This document shows positions 8,891 to 16,818 of a stretch of DNA of 64,000 nt, one piece after another (position 1 is the first letter of the stretch; every line of letters starts with the position of its first letter). The stretch comes from Glutamicibacter sp. MNS18 (GTDB lineage Bacteria; Actinomycetota; Actinomycetes; Actinomycetales; Micrococcaceae): positions 1 through 64,000 of the forward strand of contig NZ_JAPCHW010000001.1 of the NCBI RefSeq assembly GCF_026107515.2, read 5' to 3'. Both the position numbers and the translations under genes were made by a program. The notes under the pieces are model-generated. The model had not been told where the DNA came from, did no database searches, and saw nothing but the letters and a program-made list of their open reading frames with translations.

Positions 8891-9916
8891 ATGAAGTCCC
8901 GCCGTCTTGCCCTGTCGATACTGGCCCTGCCCCTCACGGCGCTGGTCCTGGCCGGGTGCACGCAAGGTGCAGCCCAGCTGCAGTCGGGCTCCGAGGACCC
9001 CGGGGACGGGGCAGGTATCGAGGTGGTGGCAACCACCAATGTCTACCGGGATATTGCCCAGAGCATCGGTGGCGAGCACGTCCAGGCCACCGAGATCATT
9101 TCCTCCACGGCGCAGGATCCGCATTCCTACGAGCCAAGTGCGCGGGATAAATTGGCTGTCTCCAATGCGCAGTTGGTCCTGGCCAATGGCGGGGGCTATG
9201 ACGACTTCATGACCCAATTGGTGTCCTCGCTGCCCGAGGACAGCCGGGCCCAGACCGTGTACGCCGTTGATTCCTCCCCGGTGCCCGGTGAGTCCGATCA
9301 TGCCCAGGACTCCACCGACCACCAGCATGCCGGGGAAGACCATGTCCATGAGGGTCACGACCATGACGAAGAGGGGCATGAGGGCCACGACCACGCCGGC
9401 TACAACGAGCACATCTGGTTCGACCTCGAATCGATGAGTGCACTGGCAGGGGAACTGGCCGAGCAATTTGCGGCCTTGGACCCGGAACATGCCGACGTGT
9501 TCGAGGCCAATGCCGGAGAATTCGCGGCCCAGATCGAGCAGTTGGCCGGTCAGCTGGAATCCGCTGGGCTTCAGGGGCGGAGCTTTGCCATGACCGAGCC
9601 GGTGCCGTACCACCTGCTGGTTGACGCCGGCATGGTGGATGCCACCCCGGAGGGGCTCAGTGCCGCCGTGGAATCCGGTTCGGATATCCCACCGCAGATC
9701 CTCAAACAGCTCAATGACGCCTTGGCCTCCGGTTCGATCGACCTGCTGGCCTACAACATCCAGACCGAAGGTGCCGACAGCATCTCCATCCGCGCCACGG
9801 CCGAAGCCGGCTCGGTGCCGGTGGTAGAGTTCGCCGAGACCATGGACACCGACCAGCACTACGTGCAGTGGATGGCCGGGCACATCAACGCGCTGTCCGA
9901 GGTCATGGGGCACTAG
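8891..9916 (+). CDS. znuA: Zinc ABC transporter substrate-binding lipoprotein (ZnuA-like)
   Basis: A 341-residue exported lipoprotein that captures Zn2+ (possibly Mn2+) at the cell surface. The lipobox LVLAGC puts the lipid on C23. The cluster 9 solute-binding fold shows DPHSYEPSARD (ligand H78), an extended His/Asp/Glu loop at 137-170 (more than ten His) and NEHIWFDLE (H174), with a further acidic ligand expected near the C-terminus. The His-rich loop strongly favours zinc. The start is ATG 8891 after GGAGT; the frame opens 9 codons earlier. No znuB or znuC gene is next to it: the following gene is a glycerophosphotransferase, so the permease must be elsewhere. Confidence 0.92.
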   Translation: MKSRRLALSILALPLTALVLAGCTQGAAQLQSGSEDPGDGAGIEVVATTNVYRDIAQSIGGEHVQATEIISSTAQDPHSYEPSARDKLAVSNAQLVLANGGGYDDFMTQLVSSLPEDSRAQTVYAVDSSPVPGESDHAQDSTDHQHAGEDHVHEGHDHDEEGHEGHDHAGYNEHIWFDLESMSALAGELAEQFAALDPEHADVFEANAGEFAAQIEQLAGQLESAGLQGRSFAMTEPVPYHLLVDAGMVDATPEGLSAAVESGSDIPPQILKQLNDALASGSIDLLAYNIQTEGADSISIRATAEAGSVPVVEFAETMDTDQHYVQWMAGHINALSEVMGH

Positions 9917-9944
9917 CGGCCCGGGGGATCCGTAAACTGGGAAT

Positions 9945-11063
9945 ATGTCGCTGATCTCCAGACAACTTTCCCTCGCCGTGGCCCGTGCCCGGGCCTTGGC
10001 CGCCGAGCCCGGGCTCGAACGCAGGATCGCGCACCACCGGCGTGAGCTGCACACGGCCGAGACGGTCCTGTTCTTCTCCGAGCCCCCCAGCCAGATCTAT
10101 CAGCTGGAAGTCTGGCTGGCACCCTTCGAACGCCTGGCCGCCGCAGGCCACCGGGTGGGGATCGTGGTGATGAACGCGCTGACCGCCACCGCACTGCTGG
10201 AGAAGACCACCCTGCCGGTGTTCTACTCCAGGAACATGGAACAGGTCGAACACCGGTTGCGTAGCGCCGGGACCCGGGCCATCTGCTACGTCAACAACGC
10301 GCAGGCGAACTTCACCATGCTCCGTTTCAACGGTCCACGGCATATCCACCTGAACCATGGCGAGAGCGAGAAGTCCTCCATGGTCTCCAACCAGCTCAAG
10401 GCCTATGACCAGGTCGCGGTGGCGGGAGCAGCGGCCCTCGAGCGGATCGGCCGGGGTATTGCGCGCTTCGATGCGGGGAAGCTGGTACCCATCGGGCGGC
10501 CGCAACTCGATGCCGTCACGGCCAGCCCCGGCCGGGGACGGGTGCGGGTGCTGTACGCGCCGACCTGGGAAGGGGACTCCAAGGCCATGGGGTATTCCTC
10601 GCTACTGGCCCATGGGGAAGACATCCTGGCAGGCCTCTGCGCCGATGAGCGCATCGATGTGCGTTTCAGGCCGCACCCGAAAACCGGGGGCAGCTCGGCG
10701 GCCATGGCGAAACTGATCGCCTCGCTGCGGCGCAAGTACGCGGCACTACTTGACCCGGTGGACGATGCGGGCCAATCCCTGGCCGACAGCGATGTGGTGA
10801 TCTGCGATATCTCGGCGATGGCCTATGACGCGTTGGCGTTGAACATCCCGCTGCTGCTTGCGGGCACCGAGGAATGCGAACTGACCAAACGGTTGCCGGC
10901 CAGCCAGCAACTGGCGGACTGCACGGACCTGGCCGAACGGGTCCTGGCCCTGGCGGCTACCGGCAGTACCGTCCAAGGTGAGCTGGCCCGGTACTTCTTC
11001 GCCACCACCGCAGCGGGTGAGGCCACCGAACTGCTGCGCCGGCTGGTCTGCGGGGAAGAATAG
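9945..11063 (+). CDS. CDP-glycerol glycerophosphotransferase family protein
   Basis: A 372-residue protein with the GT-B-like layout of TagB/TagF teichoic acid polymerases. Recognisable elements are HLNHGESEKSSMVSNQL (about 130-146, near the family HG..K motif), VLYAPTWEGD (about 202-211), VRFRPHPK (about 244-251) and the nucleotide-binding SDVVICDISAMAYDAL (about 283-298). The family transfers glycerol phosphate from CDP-glycerol onto cell-wall teichoic acid chains or glycolipids at the inner face of the membrane. At 372 residues it is single-domain, without the N-terminal extension of large polymerases. It follows znuA by 28 bp but the functional link is unclear. The substrate is not determined. 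Confidence 0.85.
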   Translation: MSLISRQLSLAVARARALAAEPGLERRIAHHRRELHTAETVLFFSEPPSQIYQLEVWLAPFERLAAAGHRVGIVVMNALTATALLEKTTLPVFYSRNMEQVEHRLRSAGTRAICYVNNAQANFTMLRFNGPRHIHLNHGESEKSSMVSNQLKAYDQVAVAGAAALERIGRGIARFDAGKLVPIGRPQLDAVTASPGRGRVRVLYAPTWEGDSKAMGYSSLLAHGEDILAGLCADERIDVRFRPHPKTGGSSAAMAKLIASLRRKYAALLDPVDDAGQSLADSDVVICDISAMAYDALALNIPLLLAGTEECELTKRLPASQQLADCTDLAERVLALAATGSTVQGELARYFFATTAAGEATELLRRLVCGEE

Positions 11064-11076
11064 CCGTCGGGTCGGC

Positions 11077-12522
11077 TCAGGAGTCGAATCCCATCCCGAT
11101 CCTGTCCATGGATTTCAGGAAGGCCGAACGCCGGCCCTGCTGGCGATCGGCACGGACCAGATGGCTGGTCATCAGGTTGACACCCAGCCATGCGGCCGGT
11201 TCGGGTGGAAAGGGAATCGGTTTGCTGCGGACCATCTGCAGGCCGGTCAGTTCGGTCTGCTGCCCGGACAGCAGGTCGAGCATGACCTTGGCCCCGAAAC
11301 GTGTGGCCCCGACCCCGAGGCCGGTGAATCCTGCGCAATAGGCCACTCGCCCGCCGTGGGACAGGTCGAAGAACGAGAAGAACCGTGAACAGGTGTCGAT
11401 GGCGCCGCCCCAGGCATGGGAGAAGCGCACCTGCTGCAACTGCGGGAAACTGCCGAGGAAATGGGCGGCCAGCTTCCGAAAGGTCGCGGTGTTCGAATCG
11501 TAGCTGGACCGGACGTTGCCGCCGAAATGGTAGACCGCGTCGTACCCGCCGTAGAGGATCCGGAAGCCGCCCGCGTCATCGATGGTGGGCCGCGCGTAGT
11601 GGAACCGGTTGTTCAGATCCGCCAGGCCCACCATCCGATCCCAACCGATCGCTTCACGCTGGGCAGCGGTTAGCGGTTCGGTCATCAGCGCGTAATCGTA
11701 GACCGGAATGATCCGGCTGCGGTGCCTCTTGAGCAGTGAGGGGAACACATTCGTGGCCAGCGCGACCTGGCGGGCGCGAATCCGACCATCGGCGGTCAGC
11801 ACCTGAAGGGATGACCCCTCTTCACCCAATTCCAGCCCCTGGGTGTGTTCATGGATCCGCACCCCGAGTTCGCTACAGACGCGGGCCAATTCCCAGGCCA
11901 GCTTGGCCGGGTGGAGAAGGGCGCAGGAATCGTGGTCCCAGCTGCCAGCCAGGAAGTCCGGGGAATCGACCATCTTGCGCACCTGCGGACGGTCCAGGAA
12001 CTCGACACCGTCGGTCCCGGCTTCCTCGGCCACCCACGCCACCTGGTGGTCCTCGGTGGCCACGGTGAGTACACCCTCGCGGATGAAGTCCACATCCATG
12101 GCATAGCGTTCGATGGTCGCCTGGAGCTCATCGAGGTTCTGCGCGCCCAGTTCGGATAGCCGCTGGTTTTCCCCGGGAAGGTGGTTGGCCCCATTGGCCT
12201 CGCCATGCACCAGGGAGGCTTCGCAGAACCCGCCGTTGCGCCCGGATGCAGCCCAGCCGATGCGCTGGGCCTCGATCAGGATGACCTCGCGGTGCGGTTC
12301 GCGTTCCTTGGCCTGCAACGCGGTCCACAATCCGGTGTAGCCACCGCCGATGACCAGCAGGTCGGTGTCCACCACGCCGTGCAGCGCCGGCCGGGCGGCG
12401 GGGCGGTCGTTGTGCTCGAGCCAGTAGCTGGTGTGGGTGGCCCCGGCGAGCGCGTCGGTGATGAGCCGGGCATCGATACGCGCTTCATGCCGGTCGAAGG
12501 TGGTGGGGCTGCTGCTGGCCAT
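11077..12522 (-). CDS. FAD-dependent amine oxidoreductase (DAO family, PuuB-like)
   Basis: A 481-residue flavoprotein of the DAO/GlpO family. The dinucleotide-binding VIGGGYTGLWTAL is at about 57-69, followed by GWAASGRNGGFCEASLVHG, a pattern seen in gamma-glutamylputrescine oxidase-like enzymes, and the C-terminal GFTGLGVGATRFGAKVMLD FAD motif. Such enzymes oxidise secondary or primary amines to aldehyde or ketone, ammonia and H2O2. The frame extends 59 codons upstream, but ATG 12522 is preceded by AGGAG with ideal spacing, and a promoter with an operator-like palindrome lies 100 bp upstream. Its neighbours are amine catabolic genes. The amine is not identifiable from sequence. Confidence 0.85.
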   Translation of the reverse strand: MASSSPTTFDRHEARIDARLITDALAGATHTSYWLEHNDRPAARPALHGVVDTDLLVIGGGYTGLWTALQAKEREPHREVILIEAQRIGWAASGRNGGFCEASLVHGEANGANHLPGENQRLSELGAQNLDELQATIERYAMDVDFIREGVLTVATEDHQVAWVAEEAGTDGVEFLDRPQVRKMVDSPDFLAGSWDHDSCALLHPAKLAWELARVCSELGVRIHEHTQGLELGEEGSSLQVLTADGRIRARQVALATNVFPSLLKRHRSRIIPVYDYALMTEPLTAAQREAIGWDRMVGLADLNNRFHYARPTIDDAGGFRILYGGYDAVYHFGGNVRSSYDSNTATFRKLAAHFLGSFPQLQQVRFSHAWGGAIDTCSRFFSFFDLSHGGRVAYCAGFTGLGVGATRFGAKVMLDLLSGQQTELTGLQMVRSKPIPFPPEPAAWLGVNLMTSHLVRADRQQGRRSAFLKSMDRIGMGFDS

Positions 12523-12610
12523 GCGTTCTCCTAGGGCGGCCGCCGGGGAACCGGGCCGGTGACCGCAAAGGGCTGCGGTCACCGGGTATCGTCGCCGGGA
12601 ACCCACATAG

Positions 12611-12623
12611 TGAATGTGATTCA
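12611..12623. promoter_or_regulatory. Operator-like palindrome, FAD amine oxidase promoter
   Basis: TGAAT-GTG-ATTCA is a perfect 5+3+5 palindrome. It lies just downstream of the -10 box of the minus-strand promoter, at the expected transcription start, which is a typical place for repressor binding. The regulator is not known; the TetR and AraC proteins 3 kb away are candidates. Confidence 0.55.
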
Positions 12624-12629
12624 TTACCC

Positions 12630-12659
12630 AATATCGCCCGTGGTTTAACCGGCTGTCAA
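12630..12659 (-). promoter_or_regulatory. Promoter of the FAD amine oxidase gene
   Basis: Read on the - strand, a perfect -35 TTGACA (12659-12654) is followed after 18 bp by GATATT (12635-12630) as -10. The -35 overlaps the stop codon of the upstream membrane protein gene, so the FAD oxidase has its own promoter rather than depending only on read-through. Confidence 0.65.
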
Positions 12660-13096
12660 GGGCCGGCGGTGTTCCAGGGAACCCGGCTGCGGCGTCCACG
12701 GATGACCAGGGCGGCGGCGAACATCAGGATGAATTCCCCCAAGGCGACCAGCAGCATCACCGCGGCGTGGCCGGGCGGGTGCTGTGCGTGTGCCCCGTGG
12801 TGGCCGGCGAACCACGGCATGCCGAGCACCATCGCCATATGGGCCACACCCATGAGCGCGCACATGGCCATCAGGCTGCCGGCCGACCCGCCGCGCCAGA
12901 CACACCAGGAGCACTTGGCGCACCACAGGGTCATGGCCAGCAGGCCCAGCATCCAGGGCAGCGAGTGCGGGATCAGGACCAGGATCAGCAGGTGTGCGGC
13001 CGCCAGGGCCAGGGAGGCCGCGCCCAGCAGGCGTTGGGCCGGTGATCCCTGGCGGTGCGCGACACCGACGGTGCTAGTGGCCGCAGCCGCAACCAT
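12656..13096 (-). CDS. Small His/Cys-rich four-helix membrane protein, coupled to amine oxidase
   Basis: A 146-residue predicted membrane protein with about four TM helices. Between helices it has CAKCSWC, and further on a loop [12 protein letters not shown], both possible metal ligands. Its ATG lies inside the last codons of the copper amine oxidase gene (overlap of 23 bp, different frame), so translation is probably coupled. I do not recognise a named family with confidence; the overall shape recalls small DUF-type actinobacterial membrane proteins. The coupling to a copper enzyme with a Cys-rich tail suggests copper handling, which is a hypothesis. Real coding is supported by the length, hydrophobic pattern and position. 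Confidence 0.65.
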   Translation of the reverse strand: MVAAAATSTVGVAHRQGSPAQRLLGAASLALAAAHLLILVLIPHSLPWMLGLLAMTLWCAKCSWCVWRGGSAGSLMAMCALMGVAHMAMVLGMPWFAGHHGAHAQHPPGHAAVMLLVALGEFILMFAAALVIRGRRSRVPWNTAGP

Positions 13097-14984
13097 CGGC
13101 CTGGTCCGTCGAGCAGCAACCGTGCTTCACCGGTTCGGGCACATCAAGTACCGGGGAGCGGTCGAAGAAGCCCTCGGGACGGATCTTGAAGCCCACGGTG
13201 TCCACCGGCATGATCGGCCAATCCTCGGTCCGCGGGAAATGCGTCAGGGCGAAGGTGTGCCACAGGCTGATCTGCTTGGTATCCACGCTGTGGTCATCGG
13301 CGATCCAGTCGTTGATCCCGTCCACACCGGGGTTCTGGTTCACGAAATCGCCGGTGGGGTAGCGGTGCCCGGCATCGCGTTCGGTGACCCACAGCGCCTT
13401 GGCGGCGAAGGCGGCGCGTTTGTGGATCGAGGAGCCCTCGGCGGCCAGGAGGGTCGGCAACCCCTGCGGGTGGAGCTTGTAGCCCACGGGTTTGCCCAGG
13501 TAGTTCACCGATTCGGGATTGGTCACCACCCAGCTTCGTCCGGCGGGCATGTTGGCATCACGTACCGCCTGCCCCGCGGTGGCCAGTACGGTGTGGCTCC
13601 GGGTGAAGGCGTTGCCGCGCGGGTTCTCCTCGCTGATCGGCAGGCGGACGGCTTCCTCCTCGATGACCTGGCTCGGTCCGCCGTCCAGGGCGAAGTCCAG
13701 TCGGGCACCGAAGATGTGCTGGTGGAACGGGGCGCCCAGACCGGGAGCCATCTCCGAGGCGAAGCGCTCATCGCGCATCGCGGAGGTGAACACGATACCG
13801 GTGGCCTTGGCCTCGAACTCGATGGTGCCATCCAGGTACAGGTACCAGTAGAAGCCGTAGTCGTAGTTGCCCACGGTGGTGAAGAAGCTGATCACCAGGC
13901 GGCGGTTGCGTCGGGTGTACTTCACCCCGGACCAGTCATCGGCGTGCTTGGAGAGGATCGAGGCGTCCTCCTCGTGCATGCAGATGCCGTTGTGGATGGT
14001 GCGCGCCTCGCCGCGGGCGGTGGCCACCACCGGGGAGATGTAGTGGATCTCGCCCAGGCAGTCGCAGCCCAGTTCCAGGGAATTGGCCATGCGCCCGATG
14101 AGGTATTCGCCGGTGTCGAAGTAGTTCTGCCAGCTGCGCACCGGGGAGGGGTCTCCGTAGGGGACGACCATCTCGGCGATCGAGGCGCGGTCCAGGATAC
14201 GTCGACGCTGGCCCTGGTCATCAAAACCGATGTTGTAGAGCACCAGTCCCTCGCGCATGTCGAAGCCCACGTCCAGGCTCCACTTTTCCCACTCGACGTG
14301 GTTGCCGTCGCTGACGGTGAAGCTCGGACCCTCCGGCTGGGTGATCAGCAGTGGTTTCTGGGTTTCGCGGATCGGGCCGGTCAGCTCGGGATCGGTGTAG
14401 TTGCCGTGGTCGGACGGGATGTCCACCGGACCGAAGTCCAGGATCTGGTCCACCACCCCGGCGATGGTGTCGATGTAGACGACAAGCCCATCCACCGGGT
14501 GGGCCCATGCCGAGTCCTCGGCGAAGTCCTGGCGGAAGGCCAGGCCGCGCAGGATGCGGCGACCGGATTCCTCCGGGTATTCGAAAACACCGGCGGACAG
14601 CGGGGCGACGCGCACCTGGTCGACGGTGAGGTTGCGTTTGGCCAGGGCCTGGATCCACCCCTCGTCGGAGGCCACGATGGCCTCGACCTTCTCGAATTCC
14701 TCTTCCAGGACCGGTAGCTGGCCGACGGCTGCCGGATCGATGTCGGTGACGGAGAGGACTGCGCCACCGGTCAGATCCAACACCACGTCCTTGGGCTCGT
14801 TCGCCTTTGCATCCATCAGCATGGCACGCACCCGGCGGGCCGGAGCCTGCGGATCCGGGTCCTCCAGGCCGAGGTAGGCGATGCGGGAGGTTGCGGTGAA
14901 AAGCCCGTGGGATTCGAGCAGTTCGCGGGCTCGGGCGACTTCGTCTGCGCAGAGCAGTGTGTAGTCCACGGTTCGGGTTTTCAT
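13074..14984 (-). CDS. Copper-containing primary-amine oxidase (AGAO-like)
   Basis: A 636-residue copper/topaquinone amine oxidase that converts primary amines (2-phenylethylamine, tyramine or histamine type) to aldehyde, NH3 and H2O2. The key residues are all present: the self-processing tyrosine Y374 in [12 protein letters not shown], the catalytic base D290 in [10 protein letters not shown], copper ligands H421 and H423 in [11 protein letters not shown] and H582 in [10 protein letters not shown], and a likely disulfide C309-C335. The spacing follows Arthrobacter globiformis AGAO (D298, Y382, H431, H433, H592). There is no signal peptide. The last 14 residues are a Cys-rich tail ([14 protein letters not shown]). 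The start has SD GAAAGG. A perfect palindrome lies in the promoter region. Confidence 0.96.
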   Translation of the reverse strand: MKTRTVDYTLLCADEVARARELLESHGLFTATSRIAYLGLEDPDPQAPARRVRAMLMDAKANEPKDVVLDLTGGAVLSVTDIDPAAVGQLPVLEEEFEKVEAIVASDEGWIQALAKRNLTVDQVRVAPLSAGVFEYPEESGRRILRGLAFRQDFAEDSAWAHPVDGLVVYIDTIAGVVDQILDFGPVDIPSDHGNYTDPELTGPIRETQKPLLITQPEGPSFTVSDGNHVEWEKWSLDVGFDMREGLVLYNIGFDDQGQRRRILDRASIAEMVVPYGDPSPVRSWQNYFDTGEYLIGRMANSLELGCDCLGEIHYISPVVATARGEARTIHNGICMHEEDASILSKHADDWSGVKYTRRNRRLVISFFTTVGNYDYGFYWYLYLDGTIEFEAKATGIVFTSAMRDERFASEMAPGLGAPFHQHIFGARLDFALDGGPSQVIEEEAVRLPISEENPRGNAFTRSHTVLATAGQAVRDANMPAGRSWVVTNPESVNYLGKPVGYKLHPQGLPTLLAAEGSSIHKRAAFAAKALWVTERDAGHRYPTGDFVNQNPGVDGINDWIADDHSVDTKQISLWHTFALTHFPRTEDWPIMPVDTVGFKIRPEGFFDRSPVLDVPEPVKHGCCSTDQADGCGCGH

Positions 14985-15024
14985 CGGTACGACCTTTCGG
15001 GTGATGTGAGGAAGGGCACTTTTA

Positions 15025-15044
15025 ATTCTCTACTTGTAGAGAAT
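15025..15044. promoter_or_regulatory. TetR-type operator between amine oxidase and tetR
   Basis: ATTCTCTAC-TT-GTAGAGAAT is a perfect 20-bp inverted repeat with 9-bp arms. It lies 41 bp upstream of the amine oxidase start and 61 bp upstream of the divergent tetR start. Its size, symmetry and place are what is expected of the operator of the adjacent TetR protein, controlling both genes. Confidence 0.8.
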
Positions 15045-15105
15045 ACGGAGTGTGGCCGGCATTGGCAAGGGGCGGCGAAGAAGTTCTGCGGCCTAGACTG
15101 GTGGC

Positions 15106-15681
15106 ATGCCGAAAATTGTTGATCATGCGCAGCGCCGCCGGGAAATCGTCGAAGCCACCTGGCGGTTCATTGCGCAACGCGGGTTCGACAAGCTCAACCT
15201 GCGGGATCTGGCGGCCTCGGCCGGGTATGCGAACGGGGCCCTGAAACCGTATTTCCCGACCCGCAATTCGATCCTTTCCGCCACGTTCAACTACGTCTTC
15301 GAATCCACCGGAAACCGTATCGCGCGGGTCACCCGTGGGCTGGGGGGGATGGAGGCGATCCGCGCGTTCGCCCACGAGGTCCTGCCGCTGGATGAGGAAC
15401 GCCGGGATGAAGCCCGGGTGGTCATCCATTTCTGGCATGTGGCCTTGCAGGATGCCGAGATGGCGGAACTGAACGGCACCTCGATGGACGACTGGCGGCA
15501 GATGCTCGACCAGTGGCTGGGGCAGGTGCCCGGGGTGGAGGCCTCCCGCGTGGAAACGGCGCGCAACACCCTGATGACCTTCCTCCTGGGAGCCCAGATC
15601 ACCGCGGTGCTGGACCATGTGGGAACCAGCGCCCAGGAGCAGCTGACGCAACTGGAGTACATTCTTGAATCCCTGCACTAA
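15106..15681 (+). CDS. TetR family transcriptional regulator
   Basis: A 191-residue TetR/AcrR repressor. The N-terminal helix-turn-helix is clear (about residues 8-55: RRREIVEATWRFIAQRGF then LNLRDLAASAGYANGALKPYF). The C-terminal ligand domain is unassigned, with DEARVVIHFWHVALQD resembling the TetR_C_6 type found in choline/amine regulators such as BetI. It is divergent from the copper amine oxidase with a perfect palindrome between them, so it probably represses the oxidase until an amine or aldehyde ligand binds. An AraC-type gene follows in the same direction. Confidence 0.92.
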   Translation: MPKIVDHAQRRREIVEATWRFIAQRGFDKLNLRDLAASAGYANGALKPYFPTRNSILSATFNYVFESTGNRIARVTRGLGGMEAIRAFAHEVLPLDEERRDEARVVIHFWHVALQDAEMAELNGTSMDDWRQMLDQWLGQVPGVEASRVETARNTLMTFLLGAQITAVLDHVGTSAQEQLTQLEYILESLH

Positions 15682-15793
15682 CGGGGTGCTGGCCGGGCGC
15701 GGGGAACCGGTCGCGGGTGACATCCGCGGTTTTGTGTCGTACATTCTTCAGTGACACGCATTACGTCGTTGCCCACTCGCGGGGGAAGTTCAG

Positions 15794-16720
15794 ATGTACC
15801 ACATACAACATGTTGATTCGTTCACGGCCTGGTCGAAGCTGGTTTCCACGGCTTTCGTGCCGTTGCACAGCGAACCGGTTCGCTCCGGACATTTCAGCGC
15901 CAGCCTGGGGATCAATATGCTGGGGGATATCGGGCTGATGAAGGTCAACGCCAAGCCGCATGCCGTGGTGCGCACCGACGGGTTGGCCGCGGCCGGAGAC
16001 GGCCGCTATTTCAAGGTTTCGCTGCAGATGCACGGCCATGGCCTGCTGGTCCAGGATGGCCGCGAAGTGGTCCTGGCGCCGGGTGAATTGGCGATCTACG
16101 ATACGCAGCGGCCCTACACACTGTCCTTCGACAAGGATGCAACCATCCTGGTGGTCATGATTCCCCACGACAAGTTCCGTTTGAGTCATGAACAGGTCAA
16201 CCAGATCACCGCGATGCGCCTGGACAGCGGGCATCCGCTGACCGGAACCGTCACCCCGATGCTCCAGCATCTGGGCGCCAACCTGGAGCTCTGGGACGAG
16301 CATGGTGGAGCGGCGCTGGCACGAAACGCCACGGACCTGCTGGCCACGGTCCTGGGTGGGGCCTTGGGAACGGCTACCGGGATGAACCACCGCGAGGGGC
16401 AGCGCGAGCGGATCCTGGACTACCTGGAAGCGCATCTGGCCGACCCGGCCCTGAACCCGCGCAGTGTCGCCCAGGCCCATTTCATCTCCGTGCGGTCGCT
16501 ACATGCCCTGTTCGCGGACCAACCCGAATCCGTGGCCGCGATCATCCGCCGGCGCCGCCTGGAGACCGCGGCCGATTTGCTGCGTGACCCATTGCTGGCG
16601 GGTGTGCCGATCCAGTTGATCGGTACCCGGGTGGGCATGCCCGATGGCGCGAGTTTCACCAGGGCCTTCTCGGGCCACTTCGGACTGAGCCCCAGTCGGT
16701 ACCGCAGCGTCGCGGCCTAA
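15794..16720 (+). CDS. AraC family regulator, FeaR-like
   Basis: A 308-residue regulator with an N-terminal AraC-binding-like domain (about 1-190, DGRYFKVSLQMHGHGLLVQDG and LAPGELAIYDTQRPY) and two C-terminal helix-turn-helix motifs (about 200-305; VAQAHFISVRSLHALF and GMPDGASFTRAFSGHFG). The same domain architecture is found in E. coli FeaR, which activates tynA (copper amine oxidase) and feaB (aldehyde dehydrogenase). Here an AGAO-like oxidase lies upstream and an aldehyde dehydrogenase downstream, so a FeaR-like role in amine utilisation is well supported by context. SD GGGGGAAG precedes ATG 15794. Confidence 0.88.
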   Translation: MYHIQHVDSFTAWSKLVSTAFVPLHSEPVRSGHFSASLGINMLGDIGLMKVNAKPHAVVRTDGLAAAGDGRYFKVSLQMHGHGLLVQDGREVVLAPGELAIYDTQRPYTLSFDKDATILVVMIPHDKFRLSHEQVNQITAMRLDSGHPLTGTVTPMLQHLGANLELWDEHGGAALARNATDLLATVLGGALGTATGMNHREGQRERILDYLEAHLADPALNPRSVAQAHFISVRSLHALFADQPESVAAIIRRRRLETAADLLRDPLLAGVPIQLIGTRVGMPDGASFTRAFSGHFGLSPSRYRSVAA

Positions 16721-16818
16721 TGGCACGCAATGCCTAGGGGTATGCACCGGATGACAAGACGCGGGCGAAGGGCATCACAGATGCTTGGATGAACGTCATC
16801 TGATAGGGGGGGTGCCTC

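Noticed and set aside
12669-14717. 682-codon frame on the + strand
   Set aside because: A long high-GC shadow of the copper amine oxidase and its partner; no domain or SD.
15682-15793. Possible second operator in front of the AraC gene
   Set aside because: Only weak symmetry around 15735-15770; not better than chance.
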